A stretch of DNA of 64,000 nucleotides, taken from the NCBI GenBank assembly GCA_020402865.1, contig JADBYT010000004.1, forward strand, positions 37,890 through 101,889. Reading direction: 5' to 3'. A model generated the notes under the pieces. It saw only the letters and a program-made list of their open reading frames with translations. It searched no databases and was not told the origin of the DNA. Positions 53,652 to 62,427 of the stretch are shown here, one piece after another; positions within the stretch are counted from its first letter, which is position 1, and the number at the start of each line of letters is the position of its first letter. This DNA comes from Bacteroidota bacterium (GTDB taxonomy: Bacteria > Bacteroidota > Bacteroidia > Palsa-965). The position numbers and the translations under genes are program-made.

Positions 53652-54473
53652 ATGGTAAAACTACTTTGTATTGTATTTCTGACAATTCCATTTTTAAGTT
53701 TCGCTCAAAAAAGCAATTCCGAATTAGAATTAGAAATCAAGGCACTAAAAGATAAGTCAGCAATAGAAAATTATTGGACAAAGATTCATGAAGACGATCA
53801 ATCTGTTAGAGGCAAGGTGTCTGAAAAACAAAAGGTAACAGACCGGCAAAACATTAAAAAAGTGATACTCATGATTAAATATCATGGCTATCCAACAGGT
53901 TTTTGTTATGCCTGTAGTTCCAATAATTCAGGCAGTAAAAACAACTTTACGCCAAACATTGTAATAACCCATAATACCGTAAATGAGGTTAATGAATACA
54001 TTTTCCCAATTTTAAAAAAGGCTTTTGATGAAGGAGTAGCAAATGAATTTTGGTACATACACAACCTAAGGGGAATGGTGAGAGCAAGATATGGCCGTGA
54101 TTTTTACGAAAAAACACACGACAATATCCCTAAGTTTATCGAGAAACTGGAACCATTCATTAATGACTCTATTTCTTATGATTTAACTGTTGTTGACTCG
54201 TTGTTTAATAGTCATGACATTAACTTAAGGCTAATTATAACGGCCGAAAAAATATTCAGTAAGAAAGAAGGTCGAATCAGACATACTATTTATAAAACAA
54301 AGGAAGGTAAACTATACTGGCAAAAAGTCTATCCGGACGGCTCGTTTAATTTCCCGATTCAAATTTATTTTGACAGAAAAATCAATGCGTTGAAATACGT
54401 TTTGTTGGATGACGTAATTAGTAATGATGTTTTAGTAAAAAACAGTAAGCTAATTAGCGCGAAAAGCCCATAA
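53652..54473 (+). CDS. Hypothetical exported protein
   Basis: A 273-residue protein with signal peptide MVKLLCIVFLTIPFLSFAQ. The mature part is AT-rich in codon use and contains MIKYHGYPTGFCYACSSNNSG and later HNLRGMVRARYGRDFYEKTH. No recognised domain. It stands alone and resembles the cassette genes in composition, but has no flanking repeat. Confidence 0.65.
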   Translation: MVKLLCIVFLTIPFLSFAQKSNSELELEIKALKDKSAIENYWTKIHEDDQSVRGKVSEKQKVTDRQNIKKVILMIKYHGYPTGFCYACSSNNSGSKNNFTPNIVITHNTVNEVNEYIFPILKKAFDEGVANEFWYIHNLRGMVRARYGRDFYEKTHDNIPKFIEKLEPFINDSISYDLTVVDSLFNSHDINLRLIITAEKIFSKKEGRIRHTIYKTKEGKLYWQKVYPDGSFNFPIQIYFDRKINALKYVLLDDVISNDVLVKNSKLISAKSP

Positions 54474-54568
54474 ATACGGCTTGCCAGCAAAGTATATCTG
54501 AAAGTAACCGCAGAAGTGCCAAATTGAAGAATTACGCTCCTTATTCTCAACAACAACACCCGATAAGG

Positions 54569-55312
54569 CTACTCCGAATAATAAAACCTCCCCAGCCGGT
54601 CCACATACCCGCTCTTGGGCACAGTCGCATCGGCGGCGGTGGCGGTGTTGTGTATTACAAAAGCCAGATCGAACAAAAAAGGCTCGGCGCGCACAAATAC
54701 GTAGGGAATTACGGCTGTGCCGCTGCTGTCCACAAAACCAAAATACTTTTCGCCGAAGGCTAAGGCGCGGTTGCCCGAAAACTCGCTGAGGCGGCAGTAG
54801 GTGCATTCGGGCAAATTGTCCACAGCCACCAGCTTATCGAACTGGCTCATGTCTATTTTGCGGAAAGGCTCAAGTGTATCGCCGGTGTAACTGAGCGTGC
54901 CGGCCGAACTGTCGGTGGCCACTACGGCTACCATGTTGTAGTCGATCACCAGCAAATCGAAGTAGTTTGGCTTGAGCACAAATGTGCCGTCGAAACTTAC
55001 CAGTGCTTTACGCGTGCCGTTGTACACAAGCAGCTCAACCGTGCCGAACGCGGCCTGACCGGGCTTGCCGTTGTACACCTGCACGTAGTTGCCCTTGCGG
55101 TCTATTTGCTTGAGCGTATCGTTCTCCACAATCAGCGCCTTGCCGTTTACAAAAGGAAATGCGCGCGTAAACTGCGGCTGAATGCGGATGTTGAAAAGCG
55201 AATCGACATAGCCCCAGCGGCCGGCGCTGTTAAACGGAATGAGTTCGGGCACCTGCGCAAGCGTGGCAAGCGGCAGCAGTATATACAGCAAAAGCAGCAG
55301 GCGGCGCATCAT
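54569..55312 (-). CDS. Exported WG-repeat protein
   Basis: A 247-residue protein with a signal peptide (MMRRLLLLLYILLPLATLAQ). Three WG-type repeats are visible: NSAGRWGYVDSLFNIRIQPQF, KYFGFVDSSGTAVIPYVF and KSGYVDRLGRFYYSE. WG repeats mediate binding to proteins or peptides. It overlaps the upstream gene by 4 bp (ATGA), placing it in the aroF cluster. Role unknown. Confidence 0.78.
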   Translation of the reverse strand: MMRRLLLLLYILLPLATLAQVPELIPFNSAGRWGYVDSLFNIRIQPQFTRAFPFVNGKALIVENDTLKQIDRKGNYVQVYNGKPGQAAFGTVELLVYNGTRKALVSFDGTFVLKPNYFDLLVIDYNMVAVVATDSSAGTLSYTGDTLEPFRKIDMSQFDKLVAVDNLPECTYCRLSEFSGNRALAFGEKYFGFVDSSGTAVIPYVFVRAEPFLFDLAFVIHNTATAADATVPKSGYVDRLGRFYYSE

Positions 55313-55974
55313 TGCGGCAACAGATAAGTATCAATCAGTTCGCGCACACAGGCATCGCCGCCTTTGCGGCTGAGCACCACGTGCACCATTTCCTTTACAG
55401 CGGCGGTGGCATCGGCCGGACAGGCACTGAAGCCCACGGCGCGGATAATATCTTCGTCGTTCAGGTCGTCGCCAATGAAGCATACCTGCGCGGGTGTAAT
55501 GCCCAGTTCGCTGCACCAGCGGCTCAGCGTGTCGAGCTTGGGTACCTGCGATACTTCGATGAGCGAAATGTGCAGGCGCATGGCGCGGCTTTCAATCAGC
55601 TTCGTGTTGAAACCGTGACTGATGATGCCCGTTTTCACGCCGCGTTTGCCCAGCGCACGCACCGCAAAACCGTCTTTCGCATTAAACTTTTTAAACTCGT
55701 CGCCGCTTTCGGTATAATACATCCCGCCATCGGTCATTACCCCGTCAATATCCATCACCAGCAGCTTAATATCGCGGTTGCGGAGGTTTTCTTTTTCCTC
55801 CAGCAATTCGCCCAGCAGCAGGTTAGGCGTGATGTGGAAATGCGCCGCAACAGCAGCCAGCTGATCGGGCAGCGGGTGGCTGAGATCACGAATACCAAGC
55901 TGTTGCGCAAGATCAGCCGCAGCCACATTGTGGCGGTGCAGCAAATAGTTGAGGTTGGCGGCGTAGCGGCTCAT
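55309..55974 (-). CDS. HTH-HAD fusion, KdsC-like phosphatase
   Basis: A 221-residue protein with two parts. Residues 1-60 look like an XRE/HTH domain (NLNYLLHRHNVAAADLAQQLG). Residues 66-221 are a HAD phosphatase of the KdsC type: D75-x-D77 nucleophile in VMDIDGVMTDG, IISHG, and a GDDLNDEDII motif III/IV. KdsC hydrolyses KDO-8-phosphate in LPS synthesis. The added HTH is unusual. It lies 5 bp after aroF. Confidence 0.82.
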   Translation of the reverse strand: MSRYAANLNYLLHRHNVAAADLAQQLGIRDLSHPLPDQLAAVAAHFHITPNLLLGELLEEKENLRNRDIKLLVMDIDGVMTDGGMYYTESGDEFKKFNAKDGFAVRALGKRGVKTGIISHGFNTKLIESRAMRLHISLIEVSQVPKLDTLSRWCSELGITPAQVCFIGDDLNDEDIIRAVGFSACPADATAAVKEMVHVVLSRKGGDACVRELIDTYLLPQ

Positions 55975-55979
55975 GCAGC

Positions 55980-56978
55980 TTAGATGATTTGACGGCCAAT
56001 AGCCGCAGCCACCGCTTTAAGCGAGCCGGTAAGCGCGCGGAACTCGTCGTGGTTGAGTTGCTGCGAAGCATCGCTCTTCGCTTCTTTCGGTGTGGGATGC
56101 ACCTCAATCAGCAGGCCGTCAACACCCATTGCCGTGCAGGCGCGGGCCAGATCGGGCACAGCGTAGGCGTAGCCAATGGCGTGGCTCGGATCAAGAATTA
56201 CAGGCAGGTTTGAATACTCTTTCATCCACGCCGCCCCGCAAAGATCGAGCGTAAAGCGTGTTTTGGTTTCGAACGTGCGTATGCCGCGCTCGCAAAGCAT
56301 TACGTTGGGGTTGCCGCCGGCCAGAATAAATTCGGCACACTGCACAAACTCCTGCAACGTAGTACCGAAGCCGCGTTTGAGCAGCACCGGCTTGGTGGTT
56401 TTGCCGCAACGCTTCAGAATACCGTGGTCATACATCGACTTGGCACCGATCTGAATAATATCGCTGTATTCGATAATGTCTTCAATGTGCGTGGCGTCGC
56501 GCACTTCGGTAATGATGTTGAGGTTGTACTTCTCGCGCATTTTGGCCAGCAGTTTCAAGCCTTCGAGGCCGAGACCCTGAAACGTGTAGGGCGAGGTGCG
56601 GGGCTTGAATGCCCCGGCGCGGAGCGTGGAAATATTCAGCTCTTTCATAAGCTGTGCGCTCTGCTCAATCTGCGCTTCCGACTCTACCGAGCAGGGGCCG
56701 CCAATAAGCAGTGTGTTGCCGGTGTTGCCGCCAATGGTTACGTTGCCAATCTGCACCGTGCGCGTTTCCTTCTGCCAGGCGCGGCTGCTCAGCTGCATAT
56801 CGTCGGCGAGCACGGTAAAGCGGTCGGTTTCGTTTTCAAACTGCGGGTCGAGCGTTTTCACCGAGGAGGAGGTGATAAGCACGTAGCGCCCGAGGTAATG
56901 AATGCAGAAAGCCTTTAACTGCTGTGCCATTTCCTGTGCACGGGCTTCCTGAACGGATGATTTGAGTTCGATAATCAT
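55980..56978 (-). CDS. aroF: 3-deoxy-7-phosphoheptulonate (DAHP) synthase
   Basis: A 332-residue enzyme of the first shikimate step, condensing PEP and erythrose-4-phosphate. The N-terminal approximately 70 residues are a ferredoxin-like regulatory-type domain (HYLGRYVLITSSSVKTLDP). The barrel has LIGGPCSVES, LRAGAFKPRTSPYTFQGLG, LLKRGFGTTLQEF and VILDPSHAIG, matching the AroA(I-beta)/KDO8P-like type. It lies 6 bp from the epimerase-CBS gene upstream. Confidence 0.92.
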   Translation of the reverse strand: MIIELKSSVQEARAQEMAQQLKAFCIHYLGRYVLITSSSVKTLDPQFENETDRFTVLADDMQLSSRAWQKETRTVQIGNVTIGGNTGNTLLIGGPCSVESEAQIEQSAQLMKELNISTLRAGAFKPRTSPYTFQGLGLEGLKLLAKMREKYNLNIITEVRDATHIEDIIEYSDIIQIGAKSMYDHGILKRCGKTTKPVLLKRGFGTTLQEFVQCAEFILAGGNPNVMLCERGIRTFETKTRFTLDLCGAAWMKEYSNLPVILDPSHAIGYAYAVPDLARACTAMGVDGLLIEVHPTPKEAKSDASQQLNHDEFRALTGSLKAVAAAIGRQII

Positions 56979-56984
56979 AGTACG

Positions 56985-58016
56985 TTAGGCCTCGCCTTTT
57001 ACGAGGTTGAAGAAGGTGAGTGCGCCGGTTACTTTGCCTTGTGCATTGGTAACAGGAAGATAACTCACCGGGAATTGTTTTGATTTGATAAGCCGCAGCA
57101 GTTCCACCACCGAAGCCTCTTCGCTCACAAACACCGGGTTGCGGTTCATGAGTTCGCTGTCGCTGAGCTGGTGCAGGTTGTGTACGTTGCGCAGAATGGC
57201 TTTGCGCACATCGGCGTTGCTCACAATGCCTTCGAGTATGCCATCGGCAGTGGTGCAGATGGTAAAGCCCATCTGCCAGTCTTCAATAGTTTGCAGCAAC
57301 TGCTGAAAGCTGCGGCTGCCGGGCGGCGAAAGCGGAATTTCGTCGGTATTGAGCATGAAATCCTTCACCAGAAAGTGCGATTCATGCTCAAGTGTTTTGA
57401 GCGAAAGCAGCGCCATGCCCACACTCGGCCCTTTAAACAAAAACGAGCCCGACACCGAGGCATACACGCCCATGTTGCGCAGAATGAACGATACTTCGCC
57501 GTTCACACCACCATCCACATGAATGCGCTTGGCCGGATGGCGGCGACGGAACGCGCGTATTTTGCGGAAAATATCTTTGTTGAAGGCCCCGCCGCTTTTG
57601 CCCGGAATGGTGGCCATCATCAGAATAAAATCGTAATCGTCTTTCACCGCATCAAACACCTCAATTTCACTTGCGGCCGTAATGGCCAGCCCAAAGCGGG
57701 TGTGTGAAGCATGCGGCGGTTTTATGCCGCGCAGCGAGGCCGGAATATGCAGCGGCCCCGGCAGGTTTTCATGCTGAAAGGTGACAAACTCCACCGGCGT
57801 GGCTTCTAGCAGCGGGAAGTACTTTTCCGGCTCGGAGGTGATGATGTGCAGATCAACCGGCGTGGATGAAATTTCGCGGATGCGGCGTATATCGTCAAAC
57901 ACGCGCACCTCGTCGTTGCAGTCCACATGGAAAAGTTCAATGCGGTGTGCATCGAGTGTGCGGATCACCTCGTCGAGCGGATCTTGTGTGGAATAAATGG
58001 AGGCAGAAATTTTCAT
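56985..58016 (-). CDS. Ribulose-phosphate 3-epimerase-like/CBS fusion protein
   Basis: A 343-residue protein. Residues about 1-215 are an RPE-like TIM barrel: KISASIYSTQDPLDEVIRTL, FHVDCND (catalytic-type His/Asp), FVTFQHE, MMATIPGKSGGAFNKD and RIHVDGGVNGE. Residues about 225-343 hold two CBS motifs (VKDFMLNTDEIPL... LEGIVSNADVRKAIL, and LMNRNPVFVSEEASVVELLRLI) that normally bind adenine nucleotides. ATG 58016 is chosen because the longer frame reads proline-rich antisense of the next gene; TACTTTTG is just upstream. An epimerase under nucleotide control is inferred. Confidence 0.8.
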   Translation of the reverse strand: MKISASIYSTQDPLDEVIRTLDAHRIELFHVDCNDEVRVFDDIRRIREISSTPVDLHIITSEPEKYFPLLEATPVEFVTFQHENLPGPLHIPASLRGIKPPHASHTRFGLAITAASEIEVFDAVKDDYDFILMMATIPGKSGGAFNKDIFRKIRAFRRRHPAKRIHVDGGVNGEVSFILRNMGVYASVSGSFLFKGPSVGMALLSLKTLEHESHFLVKDFMLNTDEIPLSPPGSRSFQQLLQTIEDWQMGFTICTTADGILEGIVSNADVRKAILRNVHNLHQLSDSELMNRNPVFVSEEASVVELLRLIKSKQFPVSYLPVTNAQGKVTGALTFFNLVKGEA

Positions 58017-58116
58017 ACAGCCGGGTGGCAGAATACCGGTGCAAAAGTACGGAGTTTTCGGGGAGGGAATGAAAAAGCGGCACATCGTGAATGGTGATGT
58101 GCCGCTTTGCGAAAAA

Positions 58117-58806
58117 TCAGTCGCGTTTGCTGAGGTCGATGCCGCCGGTGTTTCCGGGCGGGGGCGGGGGAGGCGGAGTGTTTTGGGGGTTGGCGGGGGG
58201 AGCCCAGTTTTGCTGCGGTTGCGCCGGAGGCTGGTTCCAGTTTTGCTGCTGCGGATTTTGCCACGCGTTGGGGTTTTGCTGCGGCTGGTTCCAGTTCTGT
58301 TGCGGCTGCCCCCAGTTCTGGCCGTACTGCGCATCAATGTGTGCAAACTGTTCCCACGGGCCGCTGCGCTCGAGTTCGCTTTTTATTTCGGCCAGTTTAA
58401 CCCAGTAAATAATGCGCATAACCAAACTGGCAAGTGCGCCCAGCGCACCAATAACCGGAATAATACCACTGAAGCTAAGTATGCACGACCAGAGGCCAAG
58501 CTGATAAAGCGGGCGGTCTTCTTTCAGTTGCAGTCCGCGACGGCGGTATTCGGCAGCTACAGAATCGGCAATGTGTGATACAAACAGAAACTGCCACACC
58601 AGATTAAACAGCGGAATAAGCAACAGCCAGCCGCCGCCTGGGCTCATGCGCCGGTTGTGCGGAGCAATAAGTTTCATGGTGCGCGATACGGTGAGTGCGA
58701 AGAAAATAAAAGGAATAAGGGCAACAGCTATCGCCACAAGGAATATCACAATCATCAAGGCGGCTTCGCCGCCCCGGAACTGAAGCATAATTTCAGGGGT
58801 AAACAT
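58117..58806 (-). CDS. Membrane protein paralog 1, Pro/Gln-rich tail (DUF4328-like)
   Basis: A 229-residue protein with four membrane segments over residues 1-130 and the family block PGGGWLLLIPLFNLVWQFLFVSHIADSVAAEYRRRGLQLKEDRP. A basic linker (AEIKSELERSG) leads to a disordered tail of W-N-Q-P repeats, ending GGIDLSKRD. Resembles DUF4328 in layout. First of five tandem minus-strand paralogs. Function unknown. Confidence 0.72.
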   Translation of the reverse strand: MFTPEIMLQFRGGEAALMIVIFLVAIAVALIPFIFFALTVSRTMKLIAPHNRRMSPGGGWLLLIPLFNLVWQFLFVSHIADSVAAEYRRRGLQLKEDRPLYQLGLWSCILSFSGIIPVIGALGALASLVMRIIYWVKLAEIKSELERSGPWEQFAHIDAQYGQNWGQPQQNWNQPQQNPNAWQNPQQQNWNQPPAQPQQNWAPPANPQNTPPPPPPPGNTGGIDLSKRD

Positions 58807-58892
58807 ATTTATCTTTATTTGTGTGAATAGAATGGATTTATTTCGAGTGATGAAGATAGCAATTATAGAAAGCCACGTGAACGATATGTCAA

Positions 58893-59585
58893 TTAATGAT
58901 TGCCCGGGGGCATAAACCGGGAGTAATCGTCAGTAGCTGTGGGGGGCGGGGTTTGTGGTGGTTGTGGCCACGGGTTGTTTGGCAGCTGATTTTGGCCGGT
59001 GTACTGATTTCCATAACTGCCTGCTGCCGCCTGGCTTTGTGTAGTTCCCGGTGGTGACCACAGGTTGTGTGTGTGGCCGGGATGGCTGTAATGGTGCGGG
59101 TTTACGGAGCCAAACTGCGAGAAATGCCCGCTCCGGATAAGCTGGTTTTTATACCCGGCAATCTGCACCCAATATACGACCACCAATACCAGATAAACGA
59201 GGGCAATGCCGATACCAAGCCAGTAAAGCAGGGGCACATGCGCCAGCTTGCCAAAGTTTCGCAGCAGGCCTCCGCAGCCGGCAATGCTCATGGCAAGGCC
59301 AACACCGTAGCCGGGGCGTGCTTCATTTACGGGCATACGGCGTCGCGCAAACTCGCCCGCCAGCGAATCGGCAATGCGGCTAACCACAATAAAATACCAG
59401 ACTACCCCAAACAGCGGAATAAGCGTGAGCCACACCTGTCCCGGGGGCATTTTCCGGGTTTCGGGGCTGCATTGCTTTAAGGCATTGCCAAGATTGAGCA
59501 GAAAAAACACGGCGAAAGCCACCGCTCCGCCAATTACAATCAGTATAAAAAAGAGCAGGCCCCAGTCGGGCGTTACAAGTTCCAT
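58893..59585 (-). CDS. Membrane protein paralog 2 (DUF4328-like)
   Basis: A 230-residue protein with four membrane segments; block PPGQVWLTLIPLFGVVWYFIVVSRIADSLAGEFARRRMPVNEARPGYGVGL. The tail is rich in Pro, Gln, Ser and His and ends DYSRFMPPGNH, like the tails of paralogs 4 and 5. Confidence 0.72.
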   Translation of the reverse strand: MELVTPDWGLLFFILIVIGGAVAFAVFFLLNLGNALKQCSPETRKMPPGQVWLTLIPLFGVVWYFIVVSRIADSLAGEFARRRMPVNEARPGYGVGLAMSIAGCGGLLRNFGKLAHVPLLYWLGIGIALVYLVLVVVYWVQIAGYKNQLIRSGHFSQFGSVNPHHYSHPGHTHNLWSPPGTTQSQAAAGSYGNQYTGQNQLPNNPWPQPPQTPPPTATDDYSRFMPPGNH

Positions 59586-59611
59586 TTTGGGTGAATGTAT
59601 TTGGGCTAATA

Positions 59612-60133
59612 TTATTTTACCTCAACCTGCACTTCCGGTGTTGTTGAAGCAGCGTCAGCATCTTCACCGTCATCCGAAATACCGGTGAGGGTTAATGTCT
59701 TCTTGATTTCGGCAAGTTTTATCCAGTAAATTATATAGAGCACCAGACTTACAGCGGCTGCGAGTTTTGAGATAACGGGAATGAGTACGGCGAAGGCCAC
59801 AGCACCGGCCATTAAGCCGGTTAAATAAAGCGGACGATCTTCTTTCAACTCCAGTGAACGGCTGCGGTATTCGGCCGCCAGCGAATCGGCAAGGTGGCCG
59901 AATAAAATAAACTGCCAGGCCAGATTATAAACAGGAATTAACAGCATGAAGCCGCCTTCTGGCTTCACTTTCCGGTTTTCGGGAGCAATGAGCAGTATTG
60001 TTTTTTTAATTGTGATTGCAAACAGATACACCGGTAATACACATGCAGCCGTAGCTGCTAAAACGCCCGAAAGCGCAAGCAGTACTTCGCCTGCAGTGTT
60101 TGCCCATAAAACCATAAATAAAGGGCTTATCAT
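59612..60133 (-). CDS. Membrane protein paralog 3, tail-less (DUF4328-like)
   Basis: A 173-residue protein; block EGGFMLLIPVYNLAWQFILFGHLADSLAAEYRSRSLELKEDRPLYLTGLMAG, closest to paralog 1. It stops after the KLAEIKKTL linker with a short acidic end, so it lacks the Pro/Gln tail. Confidence 0.72.
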   Translation of the reverse strand: MISPLFMVLWANTAGEVLLALSGVLAATAACVLPVYLFAITIKKTILLIAPENRKVKPEGGFMLLIPVYNLAWQFILFGHLADSLAAEYRSRSLELKEDRPLYLTGLMAGAVAFAVLIPVISKLAAAVSLVLYIIYWIKLAEIKKTLTLTGISDDGEDADAASTTPEVQVEVK

Positions 60134-60152
60134 ACTCCTTTCAGATTATTTG

Positions 60153-61007
60153 TTAATTACTCCCCGGCGGCATCCAGCGCGAAAGATCATTCGGGTCGGT
60201 GGGCGGCGGCGGAGGAGGTGGCGGTGTATTTTGCGCGGGCGGCTGCCACGGATTTTCCTGCGGTGGCGGTGTGTGTTGAGACGGTGGCGGCCACGGATTT
60301 GCGGGCGGCGGAGGCGGTGCAGTCCAGCCGGGCTGAGCAGGCGGCGGCCACGGATTGCCGCCGGGCGGAGGTTGGCTCCAGCCGGGCTGTTGCGGCGGGG
60401 CCGGCGGATAATGCGGGTTCTGCCACTGCTGCCCCATGCCCTGCCGCTGCCAGTCGTGTTGCGTGGTGCCTTGCTGCGGATTCCACTGCGGACCCGGCCA
60501 GGCTTGCTGATAATAAGGGTTTGCAGCGGCGGCATACTGCTGCCAGTGGCCCGATTGCTTGAGCTGCTTTTCAAATCCGGCCAGCTTTACCCAATACACA
60601 ATCCAGCACGCAAGCAGCGCCAGCAAAAACACACCCGTTACCGCCTGAGCGCCCGAAAGCGAAATCAGCCGGTAAAGCACACTGGCCGAAGCCATTGCCA
60701 TACCCAAAGCAAAGCCCGGACGCTCATCAAACTCCAGAATGCCACGCCGCTGCTGCTCAGCCCGCAGCGAATCGCCGATGCGGGTAATCAAAATAAAACT
60801 CCATACCAAACGAAACACCGGTATCAGCAGCAGCCAGGCTGTTTCGGGTTCAGCTTTGCGCAAATCGGGCGAGATGAGCCGCAATACACGCTGCACCTGA
60901 AGGATGTAGAAAATGTAGGGCAGCACAAATATCAGGGCATAACCTGTTAACACGCCCAGCAAATAGGGCACCCCGCGGTCGTCGGTAAACGTATCAAGTG
61001 TGAGCAT
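60153..61007 (-). CDS. Membrane protein paralog 4, longest Pro-rich tail
   Basis: A 284-residue protein. Block AWLLLIPVFRLVWSFILITRIGDSLRAEQQRRGILEFDERPGFALGMAMAS. The tail (about 175-284) alternates W-P-P-P and Q-P elements and ends DLSRWMPPGSN. The tail DNA is GC-rich and repetitive. Confidence 0.72.
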   Translation of the reverse strand: MLTLDTFTDDRGVPYLLGVLTGYALIFVLPYIFYILQVQRVLRLISPDLRKAEPETAWLLLIPVFRLVWSFILITRIGDSLRAEQQRRGILEFDERPGFALGMAMASASVLYRLISLSGAQAVTGVFLLALLACWIVYWVKLAGFEKQLKQSGHWQQYAAAANPYYQQAWPGPQWNPQQGTTQHDWQRQGMGQQWQNPHYPPAPPQQPGWSQPPPGGNPWPPPAQPGWTAPPPPPANPWPPPSQHTPPPQENPWQPPAQNTPPPPPPPPTDPNDLSRWMPPGSN

Positions 61008-61031
61008 GAGTGAAAAGCAGAAAGCAGCAGG

Positions 61032-61733
61032 TTATTTTTTTTCAGGCGGCATCCAGCGCGACAAATCATCGGGCGGCTGTGGCGGCTGATAGTTGGTGTA
61101 ATTGTCGCTGGCGGGCGGCGGCCAGTTGTTTTGCGGCGGAGCCGGCCATTGCGGTGGTTGCTGTTGCGGCCATGCCGGTGGTGGCGGAGCGCCCCAGGGC
61201 GAAGGTTGCTGATACTGTTGTTGCGGCCACGCGGGCGGCGGCGGCGGCGGCATCGCTACATCGGGAGCCTCATCAAGCCGTTCACGAAACGCATTCAGTC
61301 GTTCAGAGTGGCGGTACATGGCCCCGCCAAGCACAATTGCACTTACAAAACTCACAAACGGAATGGCCGTGGTGAAAAAAGCCTGAAACTGATACAAACA
61401 GGCAATCACCACTGTCATGGTACCAATTTCAAAACCCGGCCGCGCTTCGTCGCTGTCCCACCCGCGCCGGCGGTATTCGCGCGCAAGTGATTCTGAAACC
61501 TGCGTGTTCACAATAAATCCCCACACCAGGCCAAACACAGGAATAAGTGTAAGCCAAACCTGCCCCGGCTGCCCCGTGCGTACCTGCCGGTGTACCTTGC
61601 CCAGCGCAGTGGCAATATTGTTCAGCCACCACACCGTAACACCAATTACCAGCGATGCTTCCAGCAAACGCATCAGAAAATACATCCATACAGGAAGGCC
61701 TTCGCTTGTAATTACTATGCCTTGAACAAACAT
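61032..61733 (-). CDS. Membrane protein paralog 5
   Basis: A 233-residue protein from ATG 61733 (an in-frame ATG at 61784 gives 250). Block PGQVWLTLIPVFGLVWGFIVNTQVSESLAREYRRRGWDSDEARPGFEIGTM. The tail is Pro/Gln/Trp-rich and ends DDLSRWMPPEKK. Divergent from rnhA. Confidence 0.7.
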   Translation of the reverse strand: MFVQGIVITSEGLPVWMYFLMRLLEASLVIGVTVWWLNNIATALGKVHRQVRTGQPGQVWLTLIPVFGLVWGFIVNTQVSESLAREYRRRGWDSDEARPGFEIGTMTVVIACLYQFQAFFTTAIPFVSFVSAIVLGGAMYRHSERLNAFRERLDEAPDVAMPPPPPPAWPQQQYQQPSPWGAPPPPAWPQQQPPQWPAPPQNNWPPPASDNYTNYQPPQPPDDLSRWMPPEKK

Positions 61734-61866
61734 GCGTGCAGGGTTAACGAAAACAAAAACAGTTACCGGATCAGCTCCGGACATGCGAATTTACAAACGA
61801 CACGCAAAAGCAGCATCACCGCCCAATAAAAAAAGCCGCCGCACGTTTACTACCTTCGCAAAAGTT

Positions 61867-62352
61867 ATGGCTCAACCCATTATTATTTATACCGACGGCG
61901 CATCGCGCGGAAATCCCGGCCCGGGCGGCTACGGCGCCATTCTCATGGCCGGCGATAAACGTAAGGAGCTCTCGCAGGGCTATCGCCTCACCACAAACAA
62001 CCGCATGGAACTGCTCAGCGTAATTGTGGCGCTCGAAGCACTCAAAATACCCAACAGCCAGGTCACCATTTTTTCCGATTCGAAATATGTGGTGGACAGT
62101 GTGGAGAAAAAATGGGTGTTTGGCTGGCAGAAAAAAGGATTCGACGGCAAGAAAAACGCCGATCTCTGGGCCCGCTTCCTGCGCATTTATCCCAAGCATA
62201 AAATCGCTTTCCGCTGGGTAAAAGGCCATGCCGATAATCCCTACAACGAACGCTGCGACGAACTCGCCGTGCAGGCTGCTCTGGGCGGTGATCTGCTGAT
62301 TGACAGCGGCTATGAAAATGATCCGGAGGTGAAAAACACCCTGCGTTTTTAA
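61867..62352 (+). CDS. rnhA: Ribonuclease HI
   Basis: A 161-residue enzyme that cuts the RNA strand of RNA-DNA hybrids. The active-site acidic residues are in IIIYTDGASRGNPGPGGYGA, NNRMELLSVIVALEAL, IFSDSKYVVDSV and YNERCDELAVQAA. The frame extends to 61732 but ATG 61867 gives the family start. A TACCTTCG box lies just upstream. Ends before a bidirectional terminator. Confidence 0.94.
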   Translation: MAQPIIIYTDGASRGNPGPGGYGAILMAGDKRKELSQGYRLTTNNRMELLSVIVALEALKIPNSQVTIFSDSKYVVDSVEKKWVFGWQKKGFDGKKNADLWARFLRIYPKHKIAFRWVKGHADNPYNERCDELAVQAALGGDLLIDSGYENDPEVKNTLRF

Positions 62353-62369
62353 ACGAACTAATTTTCAAA

Positions 62370-62409
62370 CAAAACCCCGCCACAGAAGCTGTTCCGTGGC
62401 GGGGTTTTT
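62370..62409. terminator. Bidirectional terminator
   Basis: Stem AAAACCCCGCCAC / GTGGCGGGGTTTT (13 bp), with T-run after, between convergent rnhA and the DUF4476 gene. Confidence 0.88.
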
Positions 62410-62427
62410 ATTTCCAGACGAAGAAAT

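Noticed and set aside
58016..58346. N-terminal extension of the epimerase-CBS frame
   Set aside because: Reads Arg/Thr/Pro-rich antisense of the paralog 1 tail and crosses the promoter.
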